64,000 nucleotides of DNA from Candidatus Contendobacter odensis Run_B_J11 (GTDB lineage: Bacteria; Pseudomonadota; Gammaproteobacteria; Competibacterales; Competibacteraceae): the NCBI RefSeq assembly GCF_000531125.1, contig NZ_CBTK010000113.1:52121-116120 (forward strand). Reading direction: 5' to 3'. Positions 34,515 to 43,456 of this stretch are shown here, one piece after another (the first letter of the stretch is position 1; the number at the start of each line of letters is the position of its first letter). The position numbers and the translations under genes were made by a program. Under the pieces are notes generated by a model. The model had not been told where the DNA came from, ran no database searches, and was given only the letters and a program-made list of their open reading frames with translations.

Positions 34515-35516
34515 TCATCCCACTCCGGCGCCCTTGGCCTGCACATCGGCGTGATAGGACGAACGCACCAGCGGCGCGGAGGCAACATGAGTGAAGCCCA
34601 GCGCTTCGCCAAACCGACGCAAATGCTCGAAGTCCTCCAGCGGAGCGTAGCGCTCTACTGGTAAATGATGGACGCTGGGCTGCAAATACTGGCCCAGCGT
34701 CAGCATCTCTACATGGTGGGTGCGGAGATCGCGCATGACTTGTTCAATTTCCGTCGTGGTTTCGCCCAAGCCCAGCATCAGCCCCGACTTGGTTGGGATC
34801 TTCGGTTGCCGCTCCTTGAAATGGCGCAGTAAATCCAGCGAGTATTGATAATCCGCGCCGGGTCGGGCTTGGCGATACAGCCGTGGCACCGTTTCCAGAT
34901 TGTGGTTGAACACATCGGGCGGCTCCCGCTCCAGAAGATCCAGCGCCGCATCCATCCGTCCGCGAAAATCCGGGACCAGAGTTTCGATGCGGATGCCCGG
35001 CTGTCGGGCGCGTACCGCCCGGATGCAATCAGCAAAATGGGCCGCGCCGCCGTCGCGAAGATCGTCACGGTCTACCGAGGTGATCACCACATACTTCAAA
35101 CCCATCGCCGCCACGGTCTGCGCCAGGTGTTCCGGTTCCTGGGCATCGAGCGGGTTAGGGCGACCGTGGCCCACATCGCAGAACGGACAGCGCCGGGTGC
35201 AGATGTCGCCCATGATCATGAAAGTCGCGGTGCCGTGGCCGAAGCATTCGCCGAGATTGGGGCAACTGGCTTCTTCACACACCGTGTGCAGGTGGTTGTC
35301 GCGCAGAATCTGCTTGAGTCGCATCACTTCCGGGGTACCGGGGAACGGGGCGCGAATCCAGGCCGGTTTACGCAAGCGCTGCTTGGGATCGGTTGGCGCG
35401 ATCTTGATCGGGATGCGGGCGACTTTTTCCGCGCCGCGCAATTTCCCACCGGGCTGGGGAGTGGTTTTAGGCGCTGGCGCAGCAGAGAGATCGCCGGAAA
35501 CGGGAGAATCGGACAT
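34515..35516 (-). CDS. lipA: lipoyl synthase
   Basis: A radical-SAM enzyme that inserts two sulfurs into protein-bound octanoyl groups to give lipoyl cofactors of 2-oxoacid dehydrogenases and GcvH. It is 333 residues long. The auxiliary cluster cysteines are Cys80, Cys85 and Cys91 ([12 protein letters not shown]). The radical-SAM cysteines are Cys106, Cys110 and Cys113 (CTRRCPFC). The C-terminal RSSYH (318-322) supplies the serine ligand. AGGA lies about 7 bases before ATG 35516. In related genomes lipA directly follows lipB. Here lipB is 5.7 kb away because two repeat-protein genes lie between. Confidence 0.97.
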   Translation of the reverse strand: MSDSPVSGDLSAAPAPKTTPQPGGKLRGAEKVARIPIKIAPTDPKQRLRKPAWIRAPFPGTPEVMRLKQILRDNHLHTVCEEASCPNLGECFGHGTATFMIMGDICTRRCPFCDVGHGRPNPLDAQEPEHLAQTVAAMGLKYVVITSVDRDDLRDGGAAHFADCIRAVRARQPGIRIETLVPDFRGRMDAALDLLEREPPDVFNHNLETVPRLYRQARPGADYQYSLDLLRHFKERQPKIPTKSGLMLGLGETTTEIEQVMRDLRTHHVEMLTLGQYLQPSVHHLPVERYAPLEDFEHLRRFGEALGFTHVASAPLVRSSYHADVQAKGAGVG

Positions 35517-35610
35517 GGCCTGTTCCTGAAAGGGATAGGTGGCGAACAGCCGAGAATTCGGCTCAGGATTATGCCGCAGATTTCAAGGTAAATCCCGCAC
35601 CAGTCACGCC

Positions 35611-35695
35611 TTGCCACCTATCGGTTTTCGACCTCTACCGTAGGAGCGGGTTTTAGCCCGCGAACATCGCGGCCAGAAGGCCGCTCCTACCCTCG
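35611..35695 (-). repeat. REP doublet with flanks, copy 2
   Basis: GTAGGAGCGG at 35640 and CCGCTCCTAC ending at 35690 bound two head-to-head palindromes (GCGGGTTTTAGCCCGC and GCGGCCAGAAGGCCGC) joined by GAACATC. With the flank TATCGGTTTTCGACC it matches copy 1 at 20521-20604 in inverse orientation. It lies between the repeat-protein gene and lipA. Confidence 0.85.
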
Positions 35696-35747
35696 CTTTG
35701 CCCATCCTGCAAAAAGCTCAATGTCTATGCTCTGTTGAGAAATGGTA

Positions 35748-37529
35748 TTACCACTTACCGGCTACCGGTAAATCGCCCGCTTGACCGAAGCTGCCAAAGT
35801 AACAACGGTCAATATCACAGCCGTCCCACTGACCATTACCGTTGTAGTCGAGGAACCAGGTGCCGTTGCGGAACACCCCGACCTTGGCTTTGCCGTCGCC
35901 GTTCCAATCGCCGGCAGCGGGTAAATCGCCGGCTTGACCGAAGCTGCCGTACAGGCATTTGTCTTGGCCGCCATCCTGCTGACAGCCGTCCCATTTTCCA
36001 TTGCCGTTGTAGTCGAGATACCACGTCCCGGCCCGGAATACGCCGACTCCGGCTTGCAACCCGCCGTTCCAATTCCCCGCTACCGGCAGGTCAAGGGCTT
36101 GGCCGAAGCTCAGGCACAGATCGGCGCTACAGCCGTCCCATTTGCCGTTGCCGTTGGCATCCAAAAACCATTGGCCGTTGCGGAACACGCCGATCTTGGC
36201 AAAGCCGGTGCCGTTCCAGTCCCCGGCCACCGGCAGATCGCCGGGCGCGCCAAAACCGCTGTAGCAGCCATCGACCGCGCAGCCATCCCATTTCCGGTTG
36301 CCGTTGAGGTCAATGAACCATTCGCCAGTGCCGGAACGCAGCACTCCGATATAACTCTTGCTGCCGCCATCCCAGTTGCCCGACGCGGGCATATCCCCGG
36401 CCTGACCAAAGCCGGTGAAGCAGAACTCGGTGCCGCAGCCGTCCCAAACGCCGTTGCCGTTGGCGTCGAGGAACCACTGACCGTTGCGGAACACACCAAC
36501 AGCAGAGCCGAGGTTCTGTCCACCCGGCGACATGAGGAATGCATGGCCTTGCCCGTTTATGACCCCGTGACCGGCAATTTGCCCAGCATCGTTAACGGCT
36601 TTAGCTTCTTGTAATGTCCAGCCCGACCCTGCGGGCAGGAGCGAATTCAAGTCGACCATCTGGCCGCCGTCGTACAGGTAGGCATGGTAGGCCCCATTGG
36701 CGGTATCCGAATACCCGACGATCTGGCCACTGGTGTTGATACTGTAGGCGCCGCTATTAGTCCCGCCCAAGGTGCCGAGGTCGCTCATGACCCCGTTGGC
36801 GTACCGAAAGGCATGGGTAGCGCTATTCCCTGTGGTTTTTGACTCCCCGACGACTTGCCCGCTGGCGTTAATGCCGTAGGCGACGCTGTCAGTCCCGCCC
36901 AGGGTGCCGAGGTCGCTCATGACCCCGTTGGTGTACCGGAAGGCATGTTGGGCAGTATTCCCGGTGGTGTACGAATCGCCGACGATCTGCCCGCTGGCGT
37001 TGATACCTGAGGCGCTGCTGATCGTCCCGCCCAAGGTGCTAAGGTCCGTCATAACGCCGCTGGTGTACCGGAAGGCATGGTTAGCAAGATTCGTGGTGGT
37101 CGCATACCCAACGATTTGCCCGCTGTCGTTGATACCAAAGGCGTAGCTGTTAGCCCCGCCTAAGGTGCCAAGGACGGTCATGGTGTTACCGGTGTACCGG
37201 AAGGCACGGAGGCTTTGCTTATCCCCAGCGGTATACGAGACCCCGACGATCTGGCCGCTCGCGTTGATGCCGGAGGCGCTGCTGCTATGAGTCCCGCTTA
37301 AGGTGCCGAGATCTGTCATGACTCCGTTGGCGTACCGGAAGCCATGTTGGGCAGTATCCCCGGCGGTATCCGATTCCCCGACAACTTGGCCGCTGGCGTT
37401 GATGCCGTTGGCCCAGCTCTGAGACCCGCCCAAGGTGCCGAGGTCGGTGATGGTGTATGAAGGGGGGATCGCCCACGCCTGACCGGCGGCGGACAGCAGA
37501 GCGATCAGAATGAGTGGCTTGGTGTTCAT
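35748..37529 (-). CDS. secreted HAF-repeat protein with C-terminal calcium-motif repeats
   Basis: A 593-residue secreted protein. A signal peptide ends at about residue 20 (AGQAWA). Residues about 25-340 hold seven HAF-type repeats of about 40 residues with HAFRYTNGVMTDLGTLGG-like text and GINASGQIVG, probably a beta-propeller. Residues about 345-593 hold five units of about 50 residues combining an FG-GAP-like GDWNGDGKAKVGVFR stretch with DxNGNGxWDGC, both calcium-loop-like. Cysteines recur in each unit and could form disulfides. The same C-terminal cassette ends the neighbouring 1113-residue protein. No PEP-CTERM, LPXTG or autotransporter end is seen, so how it reaches or stays at the surface is unknown. 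Adhesion or matrix roles are possible. Confidence 0.85.
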   Translation of the reverse strand: MNTKPLILIALLSAAGQAWAIPPSYTITDLGTLGGSQSWANGINASGQVVGESDTAGDTAQHGFRYANGVMTDLGTLSGTHSSSASGINASGQIVGVSYTAGDKQSLRAFRYTGNTMTVLGTLGGANSYAFGINDSGQIVGYATTTNLANHAFRYTSGVMTDLSTLGGTISSASGINASGQIVGDSYTTGNTAQHAFRYTNGVMSDLGTLGGTDSVAYGINASGQVVGESKTTGNSATHAFRYANGVMSDLGTLGGTNSGAYSINTSGQIVGYSDTANGAYHAYLYDGGQMVDLNSLLPAGSGWTLQEAKAVNDAGQIAGHGVINGQGHAFLMSPGGQNLGSAVGVFRNGQWFLDANGNGVWDGCGTEFCFTGFGQAGDMPASGNWDGGSKSYIGVLRSGTGEWFIDLNGNRKWDGCAVDGCYSGFGAPGDLPVAGDWNGTGFAKIGVFRNGQWFLDANGNGKWDGCSADLCLSFGQALDLPVAGNWNGGLQAGVGVFRAGTWYLDYNGNGKWDGCQQDGGQDKCLYGSFGQAGDLPAAGDWNGDGKAKVGVFRNGTWFLDYNGNGQWDGCDIDRCYFGSFGQAGDLPVAGKW

Positions 37530-37693
37530 TGGTTAGCCTCAAGTGTCAGTTGCCTAAAATAACTTTACTCTGCCTAAGTAAAGTTTACAACATTATGATT
37601 TATTAGGAATAATTTGTGTAGGATAAGGAATATTCACCCTACTGGACTTTGCCCATGTTGCCCCAGGGGTGAATGGTAGGAGTGGCATCAAGC

Positions 37694-37741
37694 GCAGGGC
37701 GTTTTCGCGCCCTGCAAAAAAAGCCCCGCCGAGGCGAGGCT
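37694..37741 (-). terminator. terminator after the SBBP-repeat gene, with adjacent hairpin
   Basis: On the minus strand AGCCTCGCC (37741-37733) pairs with GGCGGGGCT (37730-37722), then a run of T (37721-37716). A second hairpin, GCAGGGCG (37694-37701) with CGCCCTGC (37708-37715), lies directly beyond the T-run. The first is a good intrinsic terminator for the gene ending at 37760. Confidence 0.75.
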
Positions 37742-37759
37742 GACCAGAGTGTGATTCCG

Positions 37760-40700
37760 TTACCAATGACCGGCTACCGGCAAATCGCCAGACGCGCCGA
37801 AGCTGCCCAAGTAGCAGCGGTCTGTTGTAGCCGAGATACCGCAACCATTCCAAAAACCGCTACCGTTGTAGTTGAGGTACCAAGTACCGCTGTGGAACAC
37901 CCCGATCTTGGCTGTGCCACTGCCGTTCCAGTCACCCACGACCGGCTTATCACCGGCTACCTCAAAGCTCAGACTCAGGTCAGCGCTGTCCCACACGCCG
38001 TTACCGTTGGCGTCCAAGAACCACTGGCCGTTACGGAATACTCCGATCTTGGCTTTATGGTCGCCGTTCCAATCGCCGACTACGGGTAAATCGCCGGTCA
38101 GGGCAAAGCCCGTATAACAACGGTCGAGGCCGGAACCGCAGCCATCCCAAACACCGTTACCGTTGTAGTCTAGGTAAAAAGCATTCGCGCTCGGACGGAA
38201 TACGCCGATCTTGGTCGTGCCGCTGCCGTTCCAGTCGCCCACTATCGGCAAATCGCCCGCTTGGCCAAAACTGGTGAAACAACAGTCGTCCCATATTCCG
38301 TTGCCGTTGTAGTCGAGGTACCAGCCCCCCGCGCGGAATACGCCAATCTTGGTGTTGCCGCTGCCATTCCAGTCGCCCACTATCGGCAAATCGCTCGCTT
38401 GGCCAAAGCTCATACACAAGTCTGTAGAGCAGCTATCCCATATTCCGTTGCCGTTATCGTCGAGATACCAGCCGCCATCGCGGAACACGCCGACGGTTGC
38501 AAAGTATTGGGTAAAAGTGGCGGTGACCGTTTTGGCTGCGGTCATGCTGACGGTACAGGTTCCCGCGCCGCTACAGGCTCCGCTCCAGCCAGCAAAGGCC
38601 CACCCGCTAACAGGGGCTGCGGTCAACATAACAGAAACAGGCGGCGTGCCAGTGACATAGGTTTCTGTGCAGTCAGTACCGCAATTAATTCCGGTGACAT
38701 TGCTCTTTACGGTTCCCAATCCTATCGGGGTTACCGTCAAAATGACGCCTCCCTCCAGCTTGACGACAAACGCATCCTTAACATTGTTGTTGATGGGGTA
38801 ATAGCCATTAGGGGTGAAGGGAAAGTCATTGGCGTTTGTTACGCCGGCCAGATAGACGCCATTGGCCCTGGCGGCAATCCCCGCACCGCTGTCAATGCCG
38901 TTATTCCCGCCCAGGTAAGTCACATAAAGCCATGCCTTGCCGGTATCATTGAGCTGCGCGACGAACGCATCGCCGCTTCCGCCCAAGGTCTTGTCCATCG
39001 CATCAGCGGTAACCGGGAAGTTCGCGGAGGCCGTTGCGCCGGTGACATAAGTGGACACCGGGGCAGGAGAATTAGGGACGACCGCGATCCCGGCTGCGCT
39101 GTCTGCGCCGCTCCCGCCCAGATAAGTGGAATAAAGCAGCGAATCCATTCCAACCAAGGTCGGATCTGGATCGATTTTGGCGACAAAAACGTCTCCGTTG
39201 CCTGCGTAATTACTCTGTGCTGCATTAGGCGTCATCGGAAAATTGGAGGACGCGGTGCTGCCGGTGACATAGGCATGTCCATCATAATCCACCGCAATGC
39301 CCGCCCCGCTGTCCGCGCCACTCCCGCCCAAATAGGCGGAGTAAAGCAGTGAATACCTGCCGTTGGGGGCTGGAAATGAAAAGGGGTCAATTTTGGCGAT
39401 AAAGCCATCCAGACTGCCGCCAAGCGTGGTGTCAAAAGCCAGACCCGTCACCGGAAAGTTGGTCGAGGCGGTGGAACCAGTGAGATAAATGTGGCCGAGG
39501 TTATCCACAGCTATTGCTGCGCCCTTGTCATCCTTGGCTCCGCCCATATAGGTGGAATAATACAAGGTGCCGCCGGTATCGATCACGCTGACAAAGGCAT
39601 CGGTTCCACCGAGCAGCGCGGGTTGAAACGGGTTTTGCAGTGGAAAGCCATCGCTGAAATTGGAACTGGTGTAGCCCGTCACATAAATCAACGACTGAAG
39701 CACCGCGATGCCCCGCCCTTCATCATCCTTGGTTCCGCCCCAGTACGTTGAAAACGACAGATCACAATTGGTGTTCAGCACCACGATGAACGCATCCTTG
39801 CCGCCGTTGAGCGTACCCGGACCAACAGTAGGAAAGTTTGCCGAAGCGGTCGTGCCAGTGACATAGGCAAATCCCATGTCGTCCACCGCAATGGCATAGC
39901 CGATATCGTCTTTGTCATCGCTGGAACCACCGAGATAGGTGGAGCAGAGCAAGCTGGCAACGCCAGACAGGTTAAAATTGAATCTGGAGACGAAAGCATC
40001 CTGTTTGGTATTAGTGCTATTCGGGTAACCTCCTACCGTAATGGGAAAATCCAGCGAGGAAGTGGTTGCGCCGGTCACATAGGCAAAACCGCTATCATCA
40101 ACGGCGATGCTGGTGGCGTAATCCTCCTTGATCCCGCCCAGGAAGGTGGAATAGGCCAGCACCGGATCGATGACCAAAGGCTGTTTCGGGTCATAGTGCG
40201 CCACCTCGAACCCGACTCGCAGCGGCTCAAACATCGGATCGGCGACCGCAATATTCACCGTAGTCGCCGCTGCTTCCGAATTGCGCAGCACATAGCGCCC
40301 GGCGACCGGCTGTTGCTGACCGTCAGTGACCTGATAAATCCGGGGCGCTTGCTGCACCACCTCGCCGCCCGGCACTGTCAACACCAAGTCCCCTTCAGCA
40401 TTAACCCGCACCCGTTCCGCCCCGCTGATCGCCAGTTGAATCATCGCCGGATCGGCGCCGGGGGCCACAATGAAATCATGTTCTAGTTGCTGCGGGTTGC
40501 CGTAATACATCAAATCAATGCCCGGATAGACGTTTGCATAACGCACCCGCTGATAATGCGGGACGTTGGTGCGCCACTTCGCCGGGTCATTACCCAAGAG
40601 GTAATTGCTGATGCCGGGCAGCTTCTCCAGACCTTCAATTTGCGGTGCGGGATTGCGGGCCGCTCCCTCCAGCCGGGTACGAATCACCGCGCCGGGCGTC

Positions 40701-41101
40701 ATCGGTGCTGCTGCAGGTTCGGTCGTCGGTCGGCTGGGACGCAGGGACAGCACCGCCTCATCACCCGTCAAGAACAGCGCATAACCCGCCCCCCGCGCCA
40801 AAAACTTGACGTCCTGGGCTGTTTGACCGACGTTCGGTTCAAAATAGATCGGCGTCCGAACGTAATCCGCCCTGAGCCGGGTCAGGGCGTCGGCCTTATC
40901 GTTCGACCGGCCCGGCAGGAAATCCAGCGGCTTTATTGACTGCCATTGCTCAGCCCGCGCCAGCAGATCAAACACCTGGGCCACAGTGGGCGATGATTCC
41001 GCCTGCGCTATTGCGCCGACCAGCGCCAGCACTATCGCCAGCAGTCCACCGCACAATGCGGCCCACCCGCAATGCTGTTGCTCGCCGCTTGCCTGGGTCA
41101 T
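37760..41101 (-). CDS. large secreted SBBP beta-propeller protein with calcium-motif repeats
   Basis: A 1113-residue secreted protein. The signal peptide ends near AIAQA (residues about 15-35). An N-terminal domain contains YFEPNVGQT and LARGAGYALFLT as in SBBP-associated proteins. About seven or eight SBBP repeats of the form LLYSTYLGGSGADSAAGIAV ... AYVTGSTASANFP follow. One InlB-B-like repeat (GWSGACSGAGTCTVSMTAAK) comes next. The end has five units with the GVFRxGxWYLDYNGNGxWD and GDWNGSGTTK pattern. ATG 41101 is chosen because AAGGAAAGAG precedes it. ATG 41143 would put 14 residues before the signal peptide. It lies between lipB and the HAF-repeat gene on the same strand. Extracellular, perhaps adhesive, role inferred. 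Confidence 0.87.
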   Translation of the reverse strand: MTQASGEQQHCGWAALCGGLLAIVLALVGAIAQAESSPTVAQVFDLLARAEQWQSIKPLDFLPGRSNDKADALTRLRADYVRTPIYFEPNVGQTAQDVKFLARGAGYALFLTGDEAVLSLRPSRPTTEPAAAPMTPGAVIRTRLEGAARNPAPQIEGLEKLPGISNYLLGNDPAKWRTNVPHYQRVRYANVYPGIDLMYYGNPQQLEHDFIVAPGADPAMIQLAISGAERVRVNAEGDLVLTVPGGEVVQQAPRIYQVTDGQQQPVAGRYVLRNSEAAATTVNIAVADPMFEPLRVGFEVAHYDPKQPLVIDPVLAYSTFLGGIKEDYATSIAVDDSGFAYVTGATTSSLDFPITVGGYPNSTNTKQDAFVSRFNFNLSGVASLLCSTYLGGSSDDKDDIGYAIAVDDMGFAYVTGTTASANFPTVGPGTLNGGKDAFIVVLNTNCDLSFSTYWGGTKDDEGRGIAVLQSLIYVTGYTSSNFSDGFPLQNPFQPALLGGTDAFVSVIDTGGTLYYSTYMGGAKDDKGAAIAVDNLGHIYLTGSTASTNFPVTGLAFDTTLGGSLDGFIAKIDPFSFPAPNGRYSLLYSAYLGGSGADSGAGIAVDYDGHAYVTGSTASSNFPMTPNAAQSNYAGNGDVFVAKIDPDPTLVGMDSLLYSTYLGGSGADSAAGIAVVPNSPAPVSTYVTGATASANFPVTADAMDKTLGGSGDAFVAQLNDTGKAWLYVTYLGGNNGIDSGAGIAARANGVYLAGVTNANDFPFTPNGYYPINNNVKDAFVVKLEGGVILTVTPIGLGTVKSNVTGINCGTDCTETYVTGTPPVSVMLTAAPVSGWAFAGWSGACSGAGTCTVSMTAAKTVTATFTQYFATVGVFRDGGWYLDDNGNGIWDSCSTDLCMSFGQASDLPIVGDWNGSGNTKIGVFRAGGWYLDYNGNGIWDDCCFTSFGQAGDLPIVGDWNGSGTTKIGVFRPSANAFYLDYNGNGVWDGCGSGLDRCYTGFALTGDLPVVGDWNGDHKAKIGVFRNGQWFLDANGNGVWDSADLSLSFEVAGDKPVVGDWNGSGTAKIGVFHSGTWYLNYNGSGFWNGCGISATTDRCYLGSFGASGDLPVAGHW

Positions 41102-41178
41102 GTCTCTTTCCTTGGTTGGATGATGTTGCAGATTCCAAGGCAAATTCCGCGCCGTCTGTGGCCGGATTGTCCGGTGGT

Positions 41179-41841
41179 TCAGGGCAATCCCTCCACCCAG
41201 CCAAAGCAGCTATAGCCCAGGTGCTGGCCGAGGTGCGGCAGCAGTTCTTCAGCGGCGGTGGCGGGCGAGAGATGAACGCCCAAGTCGCGCAATTGGGTGA
41301 CGCGCAGACCGGGATAACCGCAGGGATTGATCCGGCTGAACGGCTCCAAATCCATGTCCACGTTAAGGCTAAGGCCGTGATAGCAGCGGCCCTGGCGGAT
41401 GCGTAGCCCCAACGACGCCACCTTGGCATCCTCCACATAAACCCCCGGTGCGGTAGGCCGGGTGTGGGCGGCAATAGAATGACTGGCCAGCAGATCGATC
41501 ACCGCCTGCTCCAGCGCCGTGACCAGCATTCGCACGCTAAAACCCAGTCGCCGCACGTCCAGCAGGCAATATAGGACAACCTGTCCCGGACCGTGATACG
41601 TCACCTGACCGCCGCGATCCACCTGAATGACGGGTATCTCGCCCGGACTCAGCAGGTGTTCAGCCTTGCCGGCCAAGCCCTGGGTGAAAACCGGGGGATG
41701 TTCGACCTGCCACAGTTCATCCGGGGCATCGGCGTTGCGGGAGGCGGTGAAGGTCTGCATGGCGGCAAATACCGGAGCGTATTCGCAGTGACCGAGGCGG
41801 CGAAACCAGAGCGGTTGGGAGCGGGGAATTGGCGCAGTCAT
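41179..41841 (-). CDS. lipB: octanoyltransferase
   Basis: Transfers octanoyl groups from acyl carrier protein to lipoyl domains, the step before LipA. It is 220 residues long. The substrate loop [12 protein letters not shown] is at 76-87, the catalytic Lys140 in [12 protein letters not shown], and the nucleophile Cys174 in INPCGYPGL. Downstream of ybeD by 11 bases, it is in the usual dacA-ybeD-lipB order. The next gene is not lipA but a large secreted repeat protein. Confidence 0.96.
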   Translation of the reverse strand: MTAPIPRSQPLWFRRLGHCEYAPVFAAMQTFTASRNADAPDELWQVEHPPVFTQGLAGKAEHLLSPGEIPVIQVDRGGQVTYHGPGQVVLYCLLDVRRLGFSVRMLVTALEQAVIDLLASHSIAAHTRPTAPGVYVEDAKVASLGLRIRQGRCYHGLSLNVDMDLEPFSRINPCGYPGLRVTQLRDLGVHLSPATAAEELLPHLGQHLGYSCFGWVEGLP

Positions 41842-41852
41842 GACTGACGCGC

Positions 41853-42116
41853 TTACAGCACCATCTTGATTTGCGGATGCCCACTGAGGTCGCAGTAGAT
41901 AGCGTCCAACTGAGCGCGGTCGCGGGCATGAACGATCACGGTCACCGACTGATAGCGGCCAGCGCTGCTCGCACGCACCCGCACTTGGGCATCGTCCAGA
42001 TCGGGCGCATGGCGTAGCACCTGTTCAACCACCAGCGCCCGGAACCCCGGATCACTTGCACCCATGACCTTGATCGGAAAATCGCAGGGAAACTGCAATA
42101 GCGACTCATCGCTCAT
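41853..42116 (-). CDS. ybeD: DUF493 family protein YbeD
   Basis: A small 87-residue alpha/beta protein of the YbeD/DUF493 family, with the typical start [14 protein letters not shown] and ACT-like fold. It is usually encoded between dacA and lipB, as here, and may play a regulatory role in lipoylation, which is not established. GAGAGG lies about 9 bases before ATG 42116. Confidence 0.93.
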   Translation of the reverse strand: MSDESLLQFPCDFPIKVMGASDPGFRALVVEQVLRHAPDLDDAQVRVRASSAGRYQSVTVIVHARDRAQLDAIYCDLSGHPQIKMVL

Positions 42117-42144
42117 GCCAGACGCCTCTCAATGACTGCTGCTT

Positions 42145-43332
42145 TCAATTGAACAGGGAATGGAAGAACAGCAGGATCGCGTCAATCATCCGTCCGAACC
42201 AGCCGCTTTCCGGCACATCCTGAAGCGCAACCAGCGGCGTCTTGCTCACTTCCTGATCGCCCAGCTTGACGACGATTTCGCCGAACGGCTGATCTTTTTG
42301 CGCCGGCGCGATGATGGTCGGCTGTACCGTGGTCGTGGTGCTGACTTGCGGCGCTTGCCCCTTAGGTACGGTCACATACAGCGGCTGGATCACGCCCAGT
42401 GGCAACTGGTTGGCCTGTCCTTTCCAAATCCGGGCCGTCACGATAGGGGTGTTGGCGTCGTGCAGCTTGCGACTCTCGAAGAAACTGAAGCCGTAGTTCA
42501 ACAACGCCTGGCTGGCCTGAAAGCGTTCCTTCTCTTTTGCTGCGCCCAAAACCACTCCGATCAGGCGGGTGTCGTTGCGTTTAGCCGAGGACACCAGACA
42601 GTAGCCCGCCGATTCGGTGTGGCCGGTTTTGACGCCATCCACCGAGGCATCGGTCAGCAACAACCGGTTGCGGTTCTGCTGCTCGATATTGTTGTACTTG
42701 AAACTGCGTACTGAATAACGAGGATACTGATCGGGAAAGTCCTGAATCAGCGCCCGGGTCAGAAGAGCGATGTCGTGGGCGGACATGTAGTGATTAGCGT
42801 CGGGCAGGCCCGGCGCGTTAGTGAAATGGCTGTTCTTCATCCCCAGCCGCTCCGCCTCCTGATTCATCAGCTTGGCGAAGGTTTCCTCGGAACCGGCCAC
42901 ATGCTCGGCCAGCGCCACAGTAGCGTCATTACCGGACTGCACCACCATGCCCATCAGCAAGTCTTCCACCGGCACCTGGCTGCCCACTTTAACGAACATC
43001 TTGGAACCGGCCGTCCGCCAGGCTTTCTCGCTGATGGTTACTTGATCGTTCAGATGAATCTTGCCCGTTTTCAGGGCCTTGTAGACGACATAGGCGGTCA
43101 TCAGCTTGGTGATACTGGCCGGTTCCATCCGCTCGTCACCCTTCAGATTCGCCAGAAGGTTGCCACTCTGGTAATCCATCAGGACATAACTACGCACCGG
43201 CACTTGAGGGGGGGGTGGAATAGATTCGGCGTTTGCAGCGATCCCGCTCAGCGCCAGCAGGGCCAACGCGAGCAGCGGTAAAAAAAGAGTGCGGTTCAGA
43301 GTGAGCAGCGGCATATCGCGACGTTCTTCCAT
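42145..43332 (-). CDS. dacA: D-alanyl-D-alanine carboxypeptidase (PBP5/6 family)
   Basis: Removes the terminal D-Ala of peptidoglycan pentapeptides in the periplasm. It is 395 residues long. A signal peptide ends about residue 35 (IAANA). SxxK is Ser73-Ile-Thr-Lys76, SxN is Ser133-Gly-Asn135, and KTG is 235-237. The C-terminal domain ends in an amphipathic helix (WFGRMIDAILLFFHSLFN) that anchors it to the membrane. ATG 43332 and ATG 43314 are both possible and neither has a clear ribosome site. A terminator separates it from rlpA upstream. Confidence 0.94.
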   Translation of the reverse strand: MEERRDMPLLTLNRTLFLPLLALALLALSGIAANAESIPPPPQVPVRSYVLMDYQSGNLLANLKGDERMEPASITKLMTAYVVYKALKTGKIHLNDQVTISEKAWRTAGSKMFVKVGSQVPVEDLLMGMVVQSGNDATVALAEHVAGSEETFAKLMNQEAERLGMKNSHFTNAPGLPDANHYMSAHDIALLTRALIQDFPDQYPRYSVRSFKYNNIEQQNRNRLLLTDASVDGVKTGHTESAGYCLVSSAKRNDTRLIGVVLGAAKEKERFQASQALLNYGFSFFESRKLHDANTPIVTARIWKGQANQLPLGVIQPLYVTVPKGQAPQVSTTTTVQPTIIAPAQKDQPFGEIVVKLGDQEVSKTPLVALQDVPESGWFGRMIDAILLFFHSLFN

Positions 43333-43375
43333 GGTTGCAAACGGGAACGGGTGATTCTAGCCACAAGTCCCGCCC

Positions 43376-43416
43376 AAAAACAAACCGCCTTGCTCGCAAG
43401 ATGGCGGCAAGGCGGT
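43376..43416 (-). terminator. terminator between rlpA and dacA
   Basis: On the minus strand ACCGCCTTGC (43416-43407) pairs perfectly with GCAAGGCGGT (43393-43384), loop 13 bases, followed by a T-rich tail to 43376. Confidence 0.75.
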
Positions 43417-43456
43417 GGTATGGCCTTGGTAAGGGGGCGTGATCGGCGTCAGGGCT

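Noticed and set aside
38261..39352. 363-codon plus-strand frame opposite the SBBP-repeat gene
   Set aside because: Repetitive text on the coding strand produces repetitive open frames on the other. No signal or domain supports it.
35748..41101. Tandem repeated DNA as a possible CRISPR array or minisatellite
   Set aside because: The periodicity is in coding sequence, diverged between units, and matches HAF, SBBP and calcium-motif protein repeats.
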